A stretch of DNA of 64,000 nucleotides. Source: Panagrolaimus kolymaensis (Eukaryota > Nematoda > Chromadorea > Rhabditida > Panagrolaimidae). The first letter of the stretch is position 1. Every line of letters begins with the position of its first letter. The stretch covers positions 1,674,001 through 1,738,000 of the forward strand of contig JAJQJQ010000013.1 of the NCBI GenBank assembly GCA_028622995.1. Direction: 5' to 3'. A model generated the notes under the pieces. The model was not told where the DNA came from and made no database searches. It saw nothing but the letters and a program-made list of their open reading frames with translations. Position numbers and translations under genes: made by a program. Shown one piece after another: positions 12,351-23,458 of this stretch.

Positions 12351-13106
12351 GCACATCGCGGCACCAAAATCAAGTAAAATAGATAGATTGGCGATGGGAG
12401 TAATTTTGTTGAAAGAAAAAATTCATAGAATTTATGGTCAAAAATTTTAAATAAAAAAGATTTCTTTTTATGAATTTCTAATGTTTTTCTTGAGATTCAA
12501 CTGATTTTATTTTGTTCAACCTTTTTTGCTTCTTTAACATCGGTGGGAAAACAAATGGATCAAAAATTAATGAAAAGCAGTATTGAAATTTTAATTTAAA
12601 GAATTAATAAGTTCATAACTTTTTTTTTATTTTAACTTATAAAATTTAAAATCATATTATTTTTTTCCTTCTTTACAATCAATATCAATAAAGGCCTTTC
12701 ATAAAATTTTTGCAAAAAGAGATCGCTTTTTCATTTTTTAATAAAAAAGCATTAAAAATCAGTTATTTCTTTCTATGAATAATCACTCAACAAAAGCATT
12801 TTCTCACCATCAATCTTTCAGTGAAGCAGCAAATTATTTTTTTGAAAAATCCTTTAATAATTCAATTTTAAATTTTTTAAAGTAAATTCGATATCAAAAT
12901 ATAATTTATTGTATTTTAAAACAACAATTTGTCGATTGCAAAGAAATATCTGAAAATAATTTTTTTAGTTTGTCATCGAAAATTATACAAATTTTTAAAT
13001 TTTTTTGTGTGTGTCAACGAAAGCGCAAAAACTTTTTCGTTTTCTTTTTGCAATCATTTTCATCGATATTTTATCTATTCTTTGATCATTTATTTGTGTT
13101 TGAACA
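11896..13106. other. Divergent intergenic region between kinase A and the kinase D exon
   Basis: No gene is seen. The stretch separates head-to-head start codons at 11895 (-) and 13107 (+). Its part 12113-12350 is repeated at 23470-23700. Kinase A and the former kinase D may have shared this control region. Confidence 0.45.
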
Positions 13107-13242
13107 ATGCCACCGAAAAGAAAGGAAAAAATTGAAGGAACAAATGCTGATGGTGAACCACAATCAAAAGTTAGCAAAGTAAATGAAGCTGCAATGGAAG
13201 AAACTAATAAGTTTGAAGAAGCTTTAGAAAAAGCTAAAACGA
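13107..13242 (+). pseudogene. Orphan first exon of a fourth SRPK-like kinase (D)
   Basis: An ATG at 13107 opens a 136-nt exon that begins MPPKRKEKIEGTNADGEPQS. This matches the start of kinases A and B (MPPKRKKKIEGTNAVGKPPS) and ends in the same phase at a good donor (A/GTGAGT). It points away from kinase A, forming a head-to-head pair. No kinase-domain exon follows before the next gene at 14.2 kb on the other strand, so the remainder has been lost or replaced. It could still be transcribed or spliced to an unrecognised exon. The mirror situation occurs at kinase C, which has the domain but no such first exon. Confidence 0.6.
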
Positions 13243-14200
13243 GTGAGTATTTTTAATTTTATGAAGCAAAATTTAGTCAAAATTTTTGATGAAAAAATAT
13301 AATAGCCTTTAAAAATTTTTTTGTAGAAATCATTTAGTTATTAAATTTTGGTCGATTTATGAAAAACAAACTAAAATATGAAAAAATGCTTTAATCATTA
13401 GTTTGTTATATTAGCTTCAAAGAAAACAACAATTCTTCTTTTTTATAATTACTAATGATACCTTTGTTTTTATAGCTTTTAAGTTATAAAAAAGGGTTAA
13501 TGCAAAGACTTCAAGCGAAAAAAATTGCAAAAAATGATACAAAGTGGTTTTCTAATTAACTAAATTGAAAACTTAATGCTTATACAATTCTTATTTCAAA
13601 TGCCAAACTAAAAGGCGTAGTTTTCAATGTACTTATTGTAACCTTTCAATTTTCGGTCTTTTTTAAAGCTAAAAGGGAATGAAAAATTGAGTGTCGTAGT
13701 AATTGTATAGTCACACATGTTGGAAAATGATCTTTCTGGCAGTATGTTTGGCATGTCATCCAACAGCACTCTTCTTATCGATAAACTGCAACGAACTGTG
13801 AGTTTTGGTAGACAATTACTGGTAAAAAAATGCATCACAAAAAAGCATGGAAAAACAATAGCTTCGCATGAAATGCCATAACTCGAAATTAGCTTATGAA
13901 TGAGTAAAAAGCCTCTATTAAAGCAAAAAAACATACACGAAACTTACAAACAAGTTCAACAAGAAACTTCAAACAATAAACATTTTAAAAAAAAGTTGTA
14001 AAAAACAGCTAATCAACGTTATAGCACCTGCATCGATTGCTAGCATCTTTTACATTAACATAAAAAGTTGTATTAACAGGTTTTTTACAACACTGCATCC
14101 ATTTTACACAAACAAGCAAGTAAATATTATAAACCTTTTATTAAATTACATGAAAATACAATGGATTACATTAAGATTGAAAATGTTCGAGATTCTTTTT
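13243..14200. other. Region downstream of the orphan kinase exon
   Basis: No kinase exon, splice pair or conserved protein is seen. A 108-codon minus-strand frame at 13608-13934 has no supporting context. Confidence 0.45.
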
Positions 14201-15164
14201 CTACCAGAAAGATGAAACACTCCATGCAAGAACAATCATTCCAAGAAGCTTCAATGCACCACCAGTATGATTGATTACACCATTTGATTTTTCAGCTAAT
14301 GGATATTCACAGGTTTTGGTATTGTTCTTATTTCCATTTGGACCAAACTTATCAATCAAGAAATACGGTTAAAGTGTGGCCTAAAAATGCATATATTATT
14401 TAAACAAGTGAAGCGAAAGGTAGTAAACATGTATACCATAGCCAAAAGATCACGTGTAGCACAACCATCAGCTTTTGCACAGAGACGAACATAGGTAGCA
14501 TTGTCGAAGATAAAAGCTTCATTGTATTTTTCTTGTTTGGTGACCTTCTTTGTTTCTTCTGACATTCCTTTGCAAGCTTTTTCAATTTGATCAGCACATG
14601 CGAAACCAGTCATGACCTTATTATTATCAACGAGACAATGAAATGCAGCACATTCTTCACAGGTTTTGTTGACAACGACAAAGTTGGAGATATTTGCTGA
14701 AAAACAAAAATGTGAATAGTCAAAAAATAAGGTAAATCATAACTAAATGTTGGGAACTAAAGCCACAAGTATGCAGCAATATGTACATTGTACAATGCTT
14801 CAAAGAAAGAAGAAACTTCTTTAAAAGCAAACAAATTAGTAGCTTTATGTACTAACCCTCGTAATTACTATCATCTAGCCAAAAAGGTAAAGATATTACA
14901 ACCAAAAGCAAAGCTTCTTCAAAGGATAAAAAAAATGCTGCACAAATAACAAAATGTGTAAAAGCAAGTGCTAATAAATAATGCTAATAGTAAAAAAAGG
15001 AACTCACAGAAAATGTTTTCATGATCAAATTTTCCAAAAGGTGTACAAAAGCCTCCAACTTCGCATGTTAAACCATCAGAGAATTCAGGAGCAACCATCA
15101 AAAGAAGAAGAAGAACCAAAGACGTTGATGAGACGAGCATAAAATAATAACGACCAACCGCCAT
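14201..15164 (-). CDS. Secreted Cys-rich protein, GPI-anchor-like tail behind an in-frame stop
   Basis: The start at 15164 gives a strong signal peptide (hydrophobic SLVLLLLLMVAP, cleavage near FSDG). Exon 1 (15164-15008) and exon 2 (14696-14437) join in frame and encode a domain with about ten cysteines, two N-glycosylation-like sites (NIS and NKT) and a Lys/Glu-rich stretch. Spacing loosely recalls Ly6-like surface proteins, but no family is certain. The obvious third exon starting at 14380 reads three codons and then TAA (14371-14369). After that stop the same frame continues with CEYPLAE and a hydrophobic C-terminus ending VSSFW at 14201, as expected for a GPI signal. Either the stop is a disabling mutation, a downstream weak acceptor (GATAAG before 14347) skips it, or the tail is unused. 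Confidence 0.55.
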
Positions 15165-15580
15165 CTTTCGAATTGATTGAAAATGAAAAACAATGATTTT
15201 CGTTGCTTCAAACTTTTTCAATGCAAGCAAAAAATGTAATTTGCATGCATGCTTTTTTTTTTCACTGCTGCAGCAAATTTCCCATGGCCATGGCCCATGG
15301 GAAAAAAATGAACTTGAAACAAGCAAAAATTTGCTGGTACATCCTAGTGTTTTTCCTTTTATTCCATGCTTGCCTCTTTCCCTTTAGTTTAGCTTTTATA
15401 TTTAATCATAATTTTGTTGCTTTCGTTACTCCAATGAAAGATTGTTTCGCCATTACAAGCTTCGTTACGTTGTGAATCTAATGAAAAATAATGCAACTTT
15501 TTTGAGTTATAGAAATACAAATTTATTTATTTATACAAGCAAATAATTACAAACAAACAAAACATAAAAGCAATAAATAT
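15165..15580. other. Intergenic region with an NcoI-type palindrome cluster
   Basis: No gene is seen. At 15281-15301 lies a GC-rich, nearly palindromic CCATGG-repeat tract flanked by A/T runs, about 120 nt upstream of the secreted-protein start at 15164. It might be a regulatory site. From about 15443 the second copy of the kinase duplication begins. Confidence 0.35.
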
Positions 15581-17416
15581 TTAGCACATATTTTCATCAT
15601 TCGATAACCATGGATGTTTCAGTAAATCAGCAGCTGACATTCTTTTTGATGGATTTGGATGAAGCATTTTGAAAAAGAAATCATTCACTTTCTCCCGTTC
15701 ATCATCAATCATTTCACGATTTTCAGTTCTTCGTTGTAATTCTTTTTTGACCCGATCATCAATATTTGTAAGTTTAGGCGTTGTAAATTTCTTCAAAAAA
15801 CCATGAGGATCATCAAATTCAACATACCATTCACGAGGAAGTTTACCAAAGATATTTGTTACTTGTTGAAGTTCATTTTTCCAATCATTTTTACAAAATG
15901 GAACAAAAAATTGACACGTAAATAATTGAATCAGCTGAAAGAAGTTAAATGAAAGATATGTTGAAGCAATAATAGATTTACCGTAATCCCTAAAGCCCAA
16001 ACATCGTATGAATAAGTTATATCAGCACCAAAGAAATATTCAGGCGAACGATATCCATATGATCCAATAGTTGTGTGATTGCATTCTTCCTAGAAAAAGA
16101 AGCAAACTAAAAAACACTGACAAAAGTTTAAATCACTTACTAAAATATCACCAAAATCGATTAATTTGAACTGTAATACTTTTTCTTCGGTTTCAGTAAT
16201 TTGAAGAGCATCCATATATTCTTTCAACTTTTTTCTTCTTTTTGGTCCCTTATCTTCAGTTTTTTGTTTGAAAGTCATTCGAAGACGTTTTATACTTTTC
16301 TTTGATTTGAGAATATTTTGAATTTGATCAAATAAGTTTTTCTGTGTAGTACATGCAGCAATATTTTCAGGTTTTATATCAGTATGTATCATTTTGCATT
16401 CATCGTGGAGCACCTTCAAAGCATTGAGAATATTCTTAGCAATAATTTTGATTGAACCATTTGATATTCCACCATATTTCTCTTTTTCTTCCATTAGATG
16501 CAAAAGAGATTTTCCCATAGGTTCATATAAAGCACCAGATGATGGAGGATCCTTCTCTTTAAAATCGATTGAATCATAGTAGCGCAAAATGTTTGGATGA
16601 TTCTGAATTTTTCTAAGGGTCTGGAAAAAAAAGAAATTAGGCAACAAAGTGGTTTAGTAAGGTTCTTTAAGAATCGATAACAATAGAAAAGAAAAACGTT
16701 TTTACAAGAGAAAAAAATGCTTCTAATAATAATTTAAGAATAACATATTTAAAATGCTTTAAGCCATCAAAGAAATTAAAGTTTTAAAAAAACAAAACAA
16801 CTTACATTAACTTCATCTTGTGTTATGTTATAATCATATCTGAAGAGTTTTAAAGCTCTGAATTCTTTGCTTTCGAAATCAACAACCATCCAAACAAGTG
16901 AGGATTGGCCATGTCCAATTTTTCCAACGAAACCAAATTTTTTAATTCCGGACATAAGTTGAAATGATGCCATACGACCAGGTTCATAAACAAGTATTGT
17001 ATTTTCATTAAATATTTTAGCATCTTCAGGATATTTTTTAGCATTTTCATATAAATCCATATTGCAATCTTCAACAGTTATTTCAACACCCAAAGTTTTT
17101 TCCCTAAAAAAGACAAAAGATTTTTATTGTATTATTTTTTCGGCGCTCAAATGTAAAATAGATTTAAAAATGTGCCATACCTTAAACGTCCAGATCGAAG
17201 TCTAGAAAAAGCGATACTAGCGAATTTATTTATAACAGCTAAAAAAATAATTTTACTAAAAATTTTAGAAATATGTATTTGTAGAAGAAAAAAAAACCAA
17301 CCATTTGTAGCTTTTTTCAATACATTTTTCGCAGCCTCTTCCAATATTCTTGCTTTTGATGGTGGTTTTCCAACAGCATTAGTTCCTTCAATTTTTTTCT
17401 TTCTTTTAGGTGGCAT
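15581..17416 (-). CDS. SRPK-like protein kinase (copy B)
   Basis: Six exons (17416-17302, 17238-17181, 17103-16806, 16620-16141, 16089-15982, 15934-15581) give 470 residues, with exon boundaries in the same positions as copy A. Motifs are the glycine loop GKIGHGQSSLVW, lysine in FRALKLF, HTDIKPEN, a standard DFGD, GSYGYRSPEY and LKHPWL. It is five residues longer than copy A: two extra codons in exon 2 and three in exon 3. The last exon and the 47-nt intron before it look identical to copy A, while exon 1-3 and the start of exon 4 differ at many sites. The mixture suggests recent homogenisation of the 3' half. Its presumed promoter carries the Helitron insertion about 210 nt upstream of the ATG, which could alter expression. 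Confidence 0.85.
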
Positions 17417-18180
17417 TGAATAAGTTTAAAACACTTGAAAGCTACGGCAGCGATAAAAAAAGTTTCAGTTGAAACGGAAAATGAAAAAAGTGTGTGACGG
17501 TGGCGGCTCACAACGCCAAAAAAATAAAGGAAATGCATTTTTTTTAGTAAAAGTTTGGATTTTTTTTGCATATTTTTATCTAAATTTTCTAAATATTTAT
17601 TTAGTGTAAGAAATAAGAAACTAAATATCCTTCCTAGTAATAATTTTGATTGAAATCGGTCACCTGGAAATCTTCCATGGGAAAATACAATAAAAATGAA
17701 AAAATTAGCATAAAATGAATGAATGCACAAAATAATGAATGCTTTTTTCATTGAATAAAAAAGCAAAGCTGATGAGCAGTTGTTAATTTTCAGTATCCCA
17801 AAGATGCCCAAGGATCCAAATATTTTAATATAAGATTCAAATATAATCAAAGGAATCCAAATACCTAAAAGCATGGAGATACCCAAAAAGGCTCAAAGAT
17901 ACATAGCAAAGACTTCGTCCAAAGAATAAAAAATTAATTTGCATAAATAAAAAAGAATGTAAAAACATTTTTTTCAAGCGTAATTCATTTGCTTGGCTTT
18001 AATTTGCATATACTTAAAAACCAAATAAACGCGCACAAGCAAAAATCTTCAGATAATTTTGCAAGCTTGCTCGCAAACGGTGACCTTGAAGCTCTCTTGC
18101 TAATAGTTCACAGCGAAAACGTGATTTTGCTATCAAAAGAAATTTTGTTTTTAAAGGTAACTTGGGCCTTCAAACCATTC

Positions 18181-18244
18181 ATACCTTGGGATTACTTTGG
18201 TGATTTCAAGCAATACCTTGAGATTACTTCGGTGATTTCAAGCA
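18181..18244 (+). repeat. Two tandem 32-bp repeats in the Helitron leader
   Basis: Units 18181-18212 and 18213-18244 begin ATACCTTG and end TTTCAAGCA, differing at two bases. They lie just upstream of the Rep-helicase ATG at 18303 and inside the Helitron. Their role is unknown; a promoter element or replication slippage are both possible. Confidence 0.8.
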
Positions 18245-18302
18245 CTACCTCTTTCGAGATAATCTTTATATTATTATTTTTTCCCTTACTGTTTTTTAAT
18301 CA

Positions 18303-21300
18303 ATGGGAAGGAGACCTATCAAAAGAACAACTTCGCAAGAAGCTCTTCATGAAGCAGATTTAAAAAGAAAAAGGGCTGATAGAGATAGTGCAAGAAGATC
18401 ACGAAGAACAGAGGATGAAAAAGCTGCAAAACGCCGTAGCGACAATGAATTATATGCAAATTTGACAGAAGAAGCAAGAATAAATAAAAATGAACGGATA
18501 AAAATTACAAACAGGCAAAGACGTCGACCACAAAATCAAATAGCAGCAGGAGGTAAAGAAATTGATGATGAAACTCAACAACATTATCTTGGCCCGATGA
18601 ATTTAGAATGTACCCATTGTGGTTCAAAGCATTTTGAAAGTGAAAAGGTTAGCAATAAAGGTTTATCATTTAGCTTATGTTGTCAACATGGCAGTAGCTT
18701 AAGTTTATCAACACAATTTCCTTATCCTGATGAACTTAAAAAGCTTTTCGATATTAAAGAATTCAGAGATAATATTCGGTTATATAACAGCGTACATGCT
18801 TTTGCTTCTTTTAATGCAGATATTGTAAAGTTTGGAATAAATCGTCCGGGGCCATATTCATTCGTTGTTCAAGGCCAAGTTTACAATCAAATCAACACAG
18901 CACTTAGAAATGCCGAAAATGAACCTAAATCATACGGACAACTATATTTTACAGATCCACTTGAAGCAGCAGAAACACGTTTACAAACATTTTCAAAGCT
19001 CAATACCGAAATTACAAAACTTTTATCTCTTACTTTGAGCCAAATAAATTGTCATGCCCAAGCTTTTAAAATGATGCATGAACAATATCAAATGCAACAA
19101 ACTTTAGCAGCACATAATGGAACTCCACCTTTAAATTTATCAATGCATTTTAGTCTTAAAAAAGGTGTCGATCCACGCCGATTTAATTTGCAAACATCCA
19201 ATGAAGTCGCCGCTGTTTTTGCAACAACTGATGATGGCGAAATCCCAGATTCTTATGTAACCATTTATGATAAAGAAGGCCGGCATTTAAAAACTGTAAA
19301 TGCGTTGGATAAAAACGTTGAACCATGGCTTTATCCCATTTTCTTTCCACACGGACAACCAATTTGGAATCACGAAATGAAAAAGCTTTTTGGTAAGAAA
19401 AATGAAAATTTAACCCGTGGAGCTTACGCTAAATTTAAAATTTCTATTAGAGACGGTGAATTCAATGCTGTTTTACATGGTGGCCGACTTTTCCAACAAT
19501 GGTTAGTCGATACTGCTTTGAAAATTATTAAAGAACGAGTTGAATACCTTAGAAAGAATCAAAATAAAATTTACCGTGATAGTTATGCGAACATTGATGC
19601 ATTTATGAAAAAACACCAAATCGACAACAATGCCAATTCCATTGGAACTAAAATTATTTTACCTTCAACACACACAGGATCTCCCCGTTACATGGAACAG
19701 GTTTATCAAGATGCAATGGCCATTGTTCGTCGACTTGGAAAACCCGATTTGTTTGTTACGATGACTTGCAACCCAAATTGGCCAGAAATTGTTGAAAATC
19801 TTTTCCCTGGACAAACTCCTGCTGATCGGCCGGATTTAATTGCAAGAGTTTTCAAGCAAAAATTAAATTTTGTTGTCGATTTGATTGAGAAAAAAGGATA
19901 TTTCGGTAGTTGCAAAGCATATGTTTATACTATTGAATTTCAAAAAAGAGGTCTTCCTCATGCTCATCTTTTGGTTACATTGGAAGGTGATTATAAAATG
20001 CGAACAGCTGAAGTTATCGATCGTTATATAAGCGCACAATTACCAGATCCCCAAAAATTCCAAAATTTGTTCAAATTTGTTTCAACTCATATGATTCATG
20101 GACCTTGCGGTTTTCGATGTGAAAAAGATGGAAAATGTTCTAAAGGTTTCCCAAAAAATTTCCAAGAAGAAACAACTCTTGATGAAGATGCTTATCCTAC
20201 ATATGCAAGACCTGATAATGGAAGATCCTTTACAAAAAATTCTGGATTTGTCGTCGATAATCAATACGTTGTTCCTCATTGCCCAAATCTCTTACTTTTA
20301 ATGAACTGTCATATTAACGTTGAAGTTGTTTCATCGATTAAAGCAGTAAAATATTTATACAAATACATTTTTAAAGGCCATGATGCAGCAGCAATTAAAA
20401 TTGTCGATGGTGTTGTCCAATATGACGAATGCGAATCATTTTTAAATAGCCGATATATGGGTGCAGCCGAAGCAGCTTGGAGGATTTTTAAATTTGAATT
20501 GCATGGAAAAAGCCACTCCATCACCCGATTGCCACTTCATTTACCAAATGAACAAAGTGTTAATTTTATAGATGCTGAAAACATTGACGGAATACAAGCA
20601 GCTTTAGATAAAAAAACAATGTTGATGGATTATTTTGAATTGAATAAACGAGATCCTAAAGCAAAAGACTATTTTTATGGTGAAATTCCAGAGCATTTTA
20701 CATGGGGTAAAAACAAAGATACAAATAAATTTCAATGGAATACGCGTAAAGGTGCTTTTAAGAATCTGGGCAGAATGTACACAGTTTCTCCCACAAATCA
20801 AGAACAATTTCACCTTCGAATACTTTTAAATCATGTTAAAGGAGCTACAAGTTTTGAAGAATTGAAAACTGTTGATGAAAAAATTTGTCAAACATTTACT
20901 GAAACATGTCTTGAACTGGGTTTAGTTGAAGACGACAAAGAGTGGTATCGAGTTCTTTCAGAAGCCAGTGTTTCATTAATGCCATACCAAATGCGATCAT
21001 TATTTATTCGACTTTTAATTCATTGCTCACCATTAGCCCCTGATAATCTTTGGGAAGAATATAAAGAAGCCATGTCTGAAGATTTCGCAATCACAATGCC
21101 TATGGAAATTGCTATTCAAAAAGCTTACTGTGAAATTATCAGGTTGTTAGAAAATGAAGATAAAAGTATATCAGATTTCCCCACAATGAATCAAAATATC
21201 AATTTTGATGAAGAATATGACCATTATGATTCTTCATTTGACCAATCTATCGGCGAGCAAATGTATGCCACAATGAATGGAAAGCAAAAGGAAATTGTTG

Positions 21301-22634
21301 ATAAAGTTTTAAATGCAAGCGAAAACATCAATGAAAACTCCCAAAAACTTTATTATCTTGATGGCCCAGGAGGATCTGGAAAAACTTACGTTTATAAAAC
21401 ATTATGGCATTTGTTACGCGTTAAAGGTAAAAAAGTTCAAACTATGGCTTTTACCGGCATTGCAGCAATTTTATTACCAAGTGGAAAAACTGTTCATAAA
21501 ACTATTGGGCTACCTGTTCCTCTCTATTCGGACTCAAATTCAATTTTAACCCCAAAAACAAAACAAGCCGAAAATTTGAAAAATACAGATGTTTTCATTT
21601 GTGATGAAACACCAATGGCACCACGATATGCTTTTGAAATTATGGATAGAACTTTACGAGATTTTACTAAAATTGAGGAACCTTTTGGTGGTAAAATAGT
21701 AATACTTGGTGGTGATTTTCGTCAATTACTACCTGTCAGAAAAAATGGCACCCGTTCAGAATGTGTTAATTTATCAATAAAATTCAGCGAACTTTGGAAA
21801 AAATTTGAACAATTTAAATTACACCAAAACATGCGGGCTGATGCAGAGGAAACTGAATTTGCGGAATATTTGTTAAAAATCGGTGAAGGGAAACTCAATG
21901 ATGAAAATGACAATTTTGAAATTCCTACCGATTTTATTACTGAAAATGATTTAGTCGAAGAAGTTTATGGAACTTTAATTAGACAAAATCGATTTAACGA
22001 TGTTTCAAATTCAGCTATTCTTTCAGCAAGAAATGCAGATGTTGACGAATTAAATAATGAAGTAGTTGCCATGTTACCTGCAGAAGGTGAAAAAATTTAT
22101 AGTAGCATCGATTCGGCAATCGAGGGTGAAGCTTTGCAAGAACTTTTAACCCAAGAATATTTAAACAGCTTAAATCCTCCATCATTACCACCTCATGAAC
22201 TGCGTCTACGAAAAAATACAGTCATTATGCTTATTCGAAATCTCAGTCAAACGGAAGGATTATGCAACGGTACAAGGCTATTGGTAATTGGCTTAATGAA
22301 CAACACCTTGCAATGTAAAATCTTAACTGGAGATAAAAAAGGCGATGTTGTTATGATTCATCGAATCTTGCTATATAACGAAGAAAATTATCCCTTCACA
22401 TTGGCACGAAGACAATTTCCAGTGAAAATAGCATTTGCCATGACCATCAATAAAAGCCAAGGCCAAACATTTGAAATTGTTGGAATTGATTTGAGAAAAG
22501 ACGTATTTAACCATGGACAAATGTACGTTGCATGTTCTCGAGTAAAAAGGTGGTCTGCATTAAAAATATATTTTGGGCAACAGCGAATGAATAATAAAGT
22601 TAAAAATTATGTTTACAAGGAAATAATTAATTAG
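18303..22634 (+). CDS. Helitron Rep-helicase transposase (HUH endonuclease plus Pif1-like helicase)
   Basis: A single 1443-codon frame without introns. The N-terminus is Arg/Lys-rich, then a CTHCGSKHF...CCQHG zinc-finger-like module near residues 100-130. The Rep domain has the two-histidine motif (GLPHAHLLVT, about residue 550) and the two-tyrosine motif (YLYKYIFKG, about residue 685). The C-terminal SF1 helicase has Walker A (GPGGSGKTY, about residue 1025), DE box (FICDETPMAP), LGGDFRQLLPV, and the late motifs TINKSQGQTF and YVACSRVKRW. This enzyme nicks and transfers one DNA strand and unwinds it for rolling-circle transposition. All key residues that I can check are present, so it is probably active. 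The start at 18303 is the first in-frame Met that keeps the basic N-terminus. Confidence 0.95.
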   Translation: MGRRPIKRTTSQEALHEADLKRKRADRDSARRSRRTEDEKAAKRRSDNELYANLTEEARINKNERIKITNRQRRRPQNQIAAGGKEIDDETQQHYLGPMNLECTHCGSKHFESEKVSNKGLSFSLCCQHGSSLSLSTQFPYPDELKKLFDIKEFRDNIRLYNSVHAFASFNADIVKFGINRPGPYSFVVQGQVYNQINTALRNAENEPKSYGQLYFTDPLEAAETRLQTFSKLNTEITKLLSLTLSQINCHAQAFKMMHEQYQMQQTLAAHNGTPPLNLSMHFSLKKGVDPRRFNLQTSNEVAAVFATTDDGEIPDSYVTIYDKEGRHLKTVNALDKNVEPWLYPIFFPHGQPIWNHEMKKLFGKKNENLTRGAYAKFKISIRDGEFNAVLHGGRLFQQWLVDTALKIIKERVEYLRKNQNKIYRDSYANIDAFMKKHQIDNNANSIGTKIILPSTHTGSPRYMEQVYQDAMAIVRRLGKPDLFVTMTCNPNWPEIVENLFPGQTPADRPDLIARVFKQKLNFVVDLIEKKGYFGSCKAYVYTIEFQKRGLPHAHLLVTLEGDYKMRTAEVIDRYISAQLPDPQKFQNLFKFVSTHMIHGPCGFRCEKDGKCSKGFPKNFQEETTLDEDAYPTYARPDNGRSFTKNSGFVVDNQYVVPHCPNLLLLMNCHINVEVVSSIKAVKYLYKYIFKGHDAAAIKIVDGVVQYDECESFLNSRYMGAAEAAWRIFKFELHGKSHSITRLPLHLPNEQSVNFIDAENIDGIQAALDKKTMLMDYFELNKRDPKAKDYFYGEIPEHFTWGKNKDTNKFQWNTRKGAFKNLGRMYTVSPTNQEQFHLRILLNHVKGATSFEELKTVDEKICQTFTETCLELGLVEDDKEWYRVLSEASVSLMPYQMRSLFIRLLIHCSPLAPDNLWEEYKEAMSEDFAITMPMEIAIQKAYCEIIRLLENEDKSISDFPTMNQNINFDEEYDHYDSSFDQSIGEQMYATMNGKQKEIVDKVLNASENINENSQKLYYLDGPGGSGKTYVYKTLWHLLRVKGKKVQTMAFTGIAAILLPSGKTVHKTIGLPVPLYSDSNSILTPKTKQAENLKNTDVFICDETPMAPRYAFEIMDRTLRDFTKIEEPFGGKIVILGGDFRQLLPVRKNGTRSECVNLSIKFSELWKKFEQFKLHQNMRADAEETEFAEYLLKIGEGKLNDENDNFEIPTDFITENDLVEEVYGTLIRQNRFNDVSNSAILSARNADVDELNNEVVAMLPAEGEKIYSSIDSAIEGEALQELLTQEYLNSLNPPSLPPHELRLRKNTVIMLIRNLSQTEGLCNGTRLLVIGLMNNTLQCKILTGDKKGDVVMIHRILLYNEENYPFTLARRQFPVKIAFAMTINKSQGQTFEIVGIDLRKDVFNHGQMYVACSRVKRWSALKIYFGQQRMNNKVKNYVYKEIIN

Positions 22635-22752
22635 GAGATAAAGCGGCGTAAAAACGATCTGGTGGCAAAGTTTTAGTTTATAAAATACGTGGCAAATTAT
22701 TTATACTTAACCGATTTCTTAATTGACGAACTCTTCGGAGGATCTATTTTAA

Positions 22753-22790
22753 ACCACCTTTATGGTGGTCCCCTACTGCAGGGTATGCAG
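22753..22790 (+). other. Two adjacent hairpins downstream of the transposase
   Basis: ACCACC/GGTGGT (22753-22769, 5-nt loop) is followed by CTGCA/TGCAG (22776-22790, 5-nt loop). They stand out from AT-rich surroundings and lie 120 nt after the Rep-helicase stop. They could be an RNA structure in the 3' UTR or a DNA cruciform used in transposition. Confidence 0.5.
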
Positions 22791-22823
22791 CGTTTTGGAG
22801 TTGGGTGAGAGTTGGAGCAGGAG

Positions 22824-23000
22824 GTAAGTCTTTTATTTTTGTTTTATTTATTTTCTTTTTTATTTCAGATTTGAGCAAACACCAAGCAACATCTTTATTC
22901 TAACAAAATATTCATTCATTCAACTTTATAAGAAGCAGCCATTCAGATCAATAGTAAGTTTTTTTTTCATATTCTATTTTGTTATTTTCTTTATTTTTAG
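22824..23000 (+). other. Two apparent 3'-UTR introns in the Helitron transcript
   Basis: GTAAGT at 22824 pairs with TTTCAG ending 22868 (45 nt), and GTAAGT at 22954 pairs with TTTTTAG ending 23000 (47 nt). Sizes and borders match this genome's real introns. No frame across the joined segments looks coding, so they would be spliced non-coding exons downstream of the transposase, or the remains of a captured host gene piece. An AATAAA-like signal follows near 23400. Confidence 0.4.
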
Positions 23001-23441
23001 GACATTCTTTTCACTGTTGCTCACTTATTTCAAATACATAATGTGCTTCATCAAAATTTTATTATGATCTCAATTCATTAACAAAAATTTCAATTCAATA
23101 TTTATTATGCTGACTTATTTATTAACTACGTAGAAGCAATTCTGGTGAAACTGTTAGTTTATTATTAATATTAATATCAAAATAATGTTTTGTTTTTAGT
23201 CTATGTTTTTCGCTATTTTCAAAATAGAATTGCTTCATCTTGAATCCTCCACCAAGTATTGATAAGATCTTTTTCAACACTCAATCAAATCCTCAACTAT
23301 ACAAACTCCAAAACTTCTCTCAACTTTCAACAAGAAACTCTAAAATTTCTCTCAACTTTGTATTGAAAATTTCCTTTTTTTATTGTATGTAATGTTTGCA
23401 ATAAAATTCAAAAAATAAAAATTAGTAATATAATAGACATG

Positions 23442-23458
23442 GCGGCGCGGAGCGCCGC
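23442..23458 (+). other. Helitron 3'-terminal hairpin
   Basis: A perfect GCGGCGC/GCGCCGC stem with a GGA loop, seven bases before the terminal CTAG. This is the signature subterminal hairpin thought to stop rolling-circle transfer. It is the most GC-rich spot in the neighbourhood. Confidence 0.9.

Noticed and set aside
19706..21913. Minus-strand and other-frame ORFs within the Helitron transposase
   Set aside because: Shadows of the intact 1443-codon frame.
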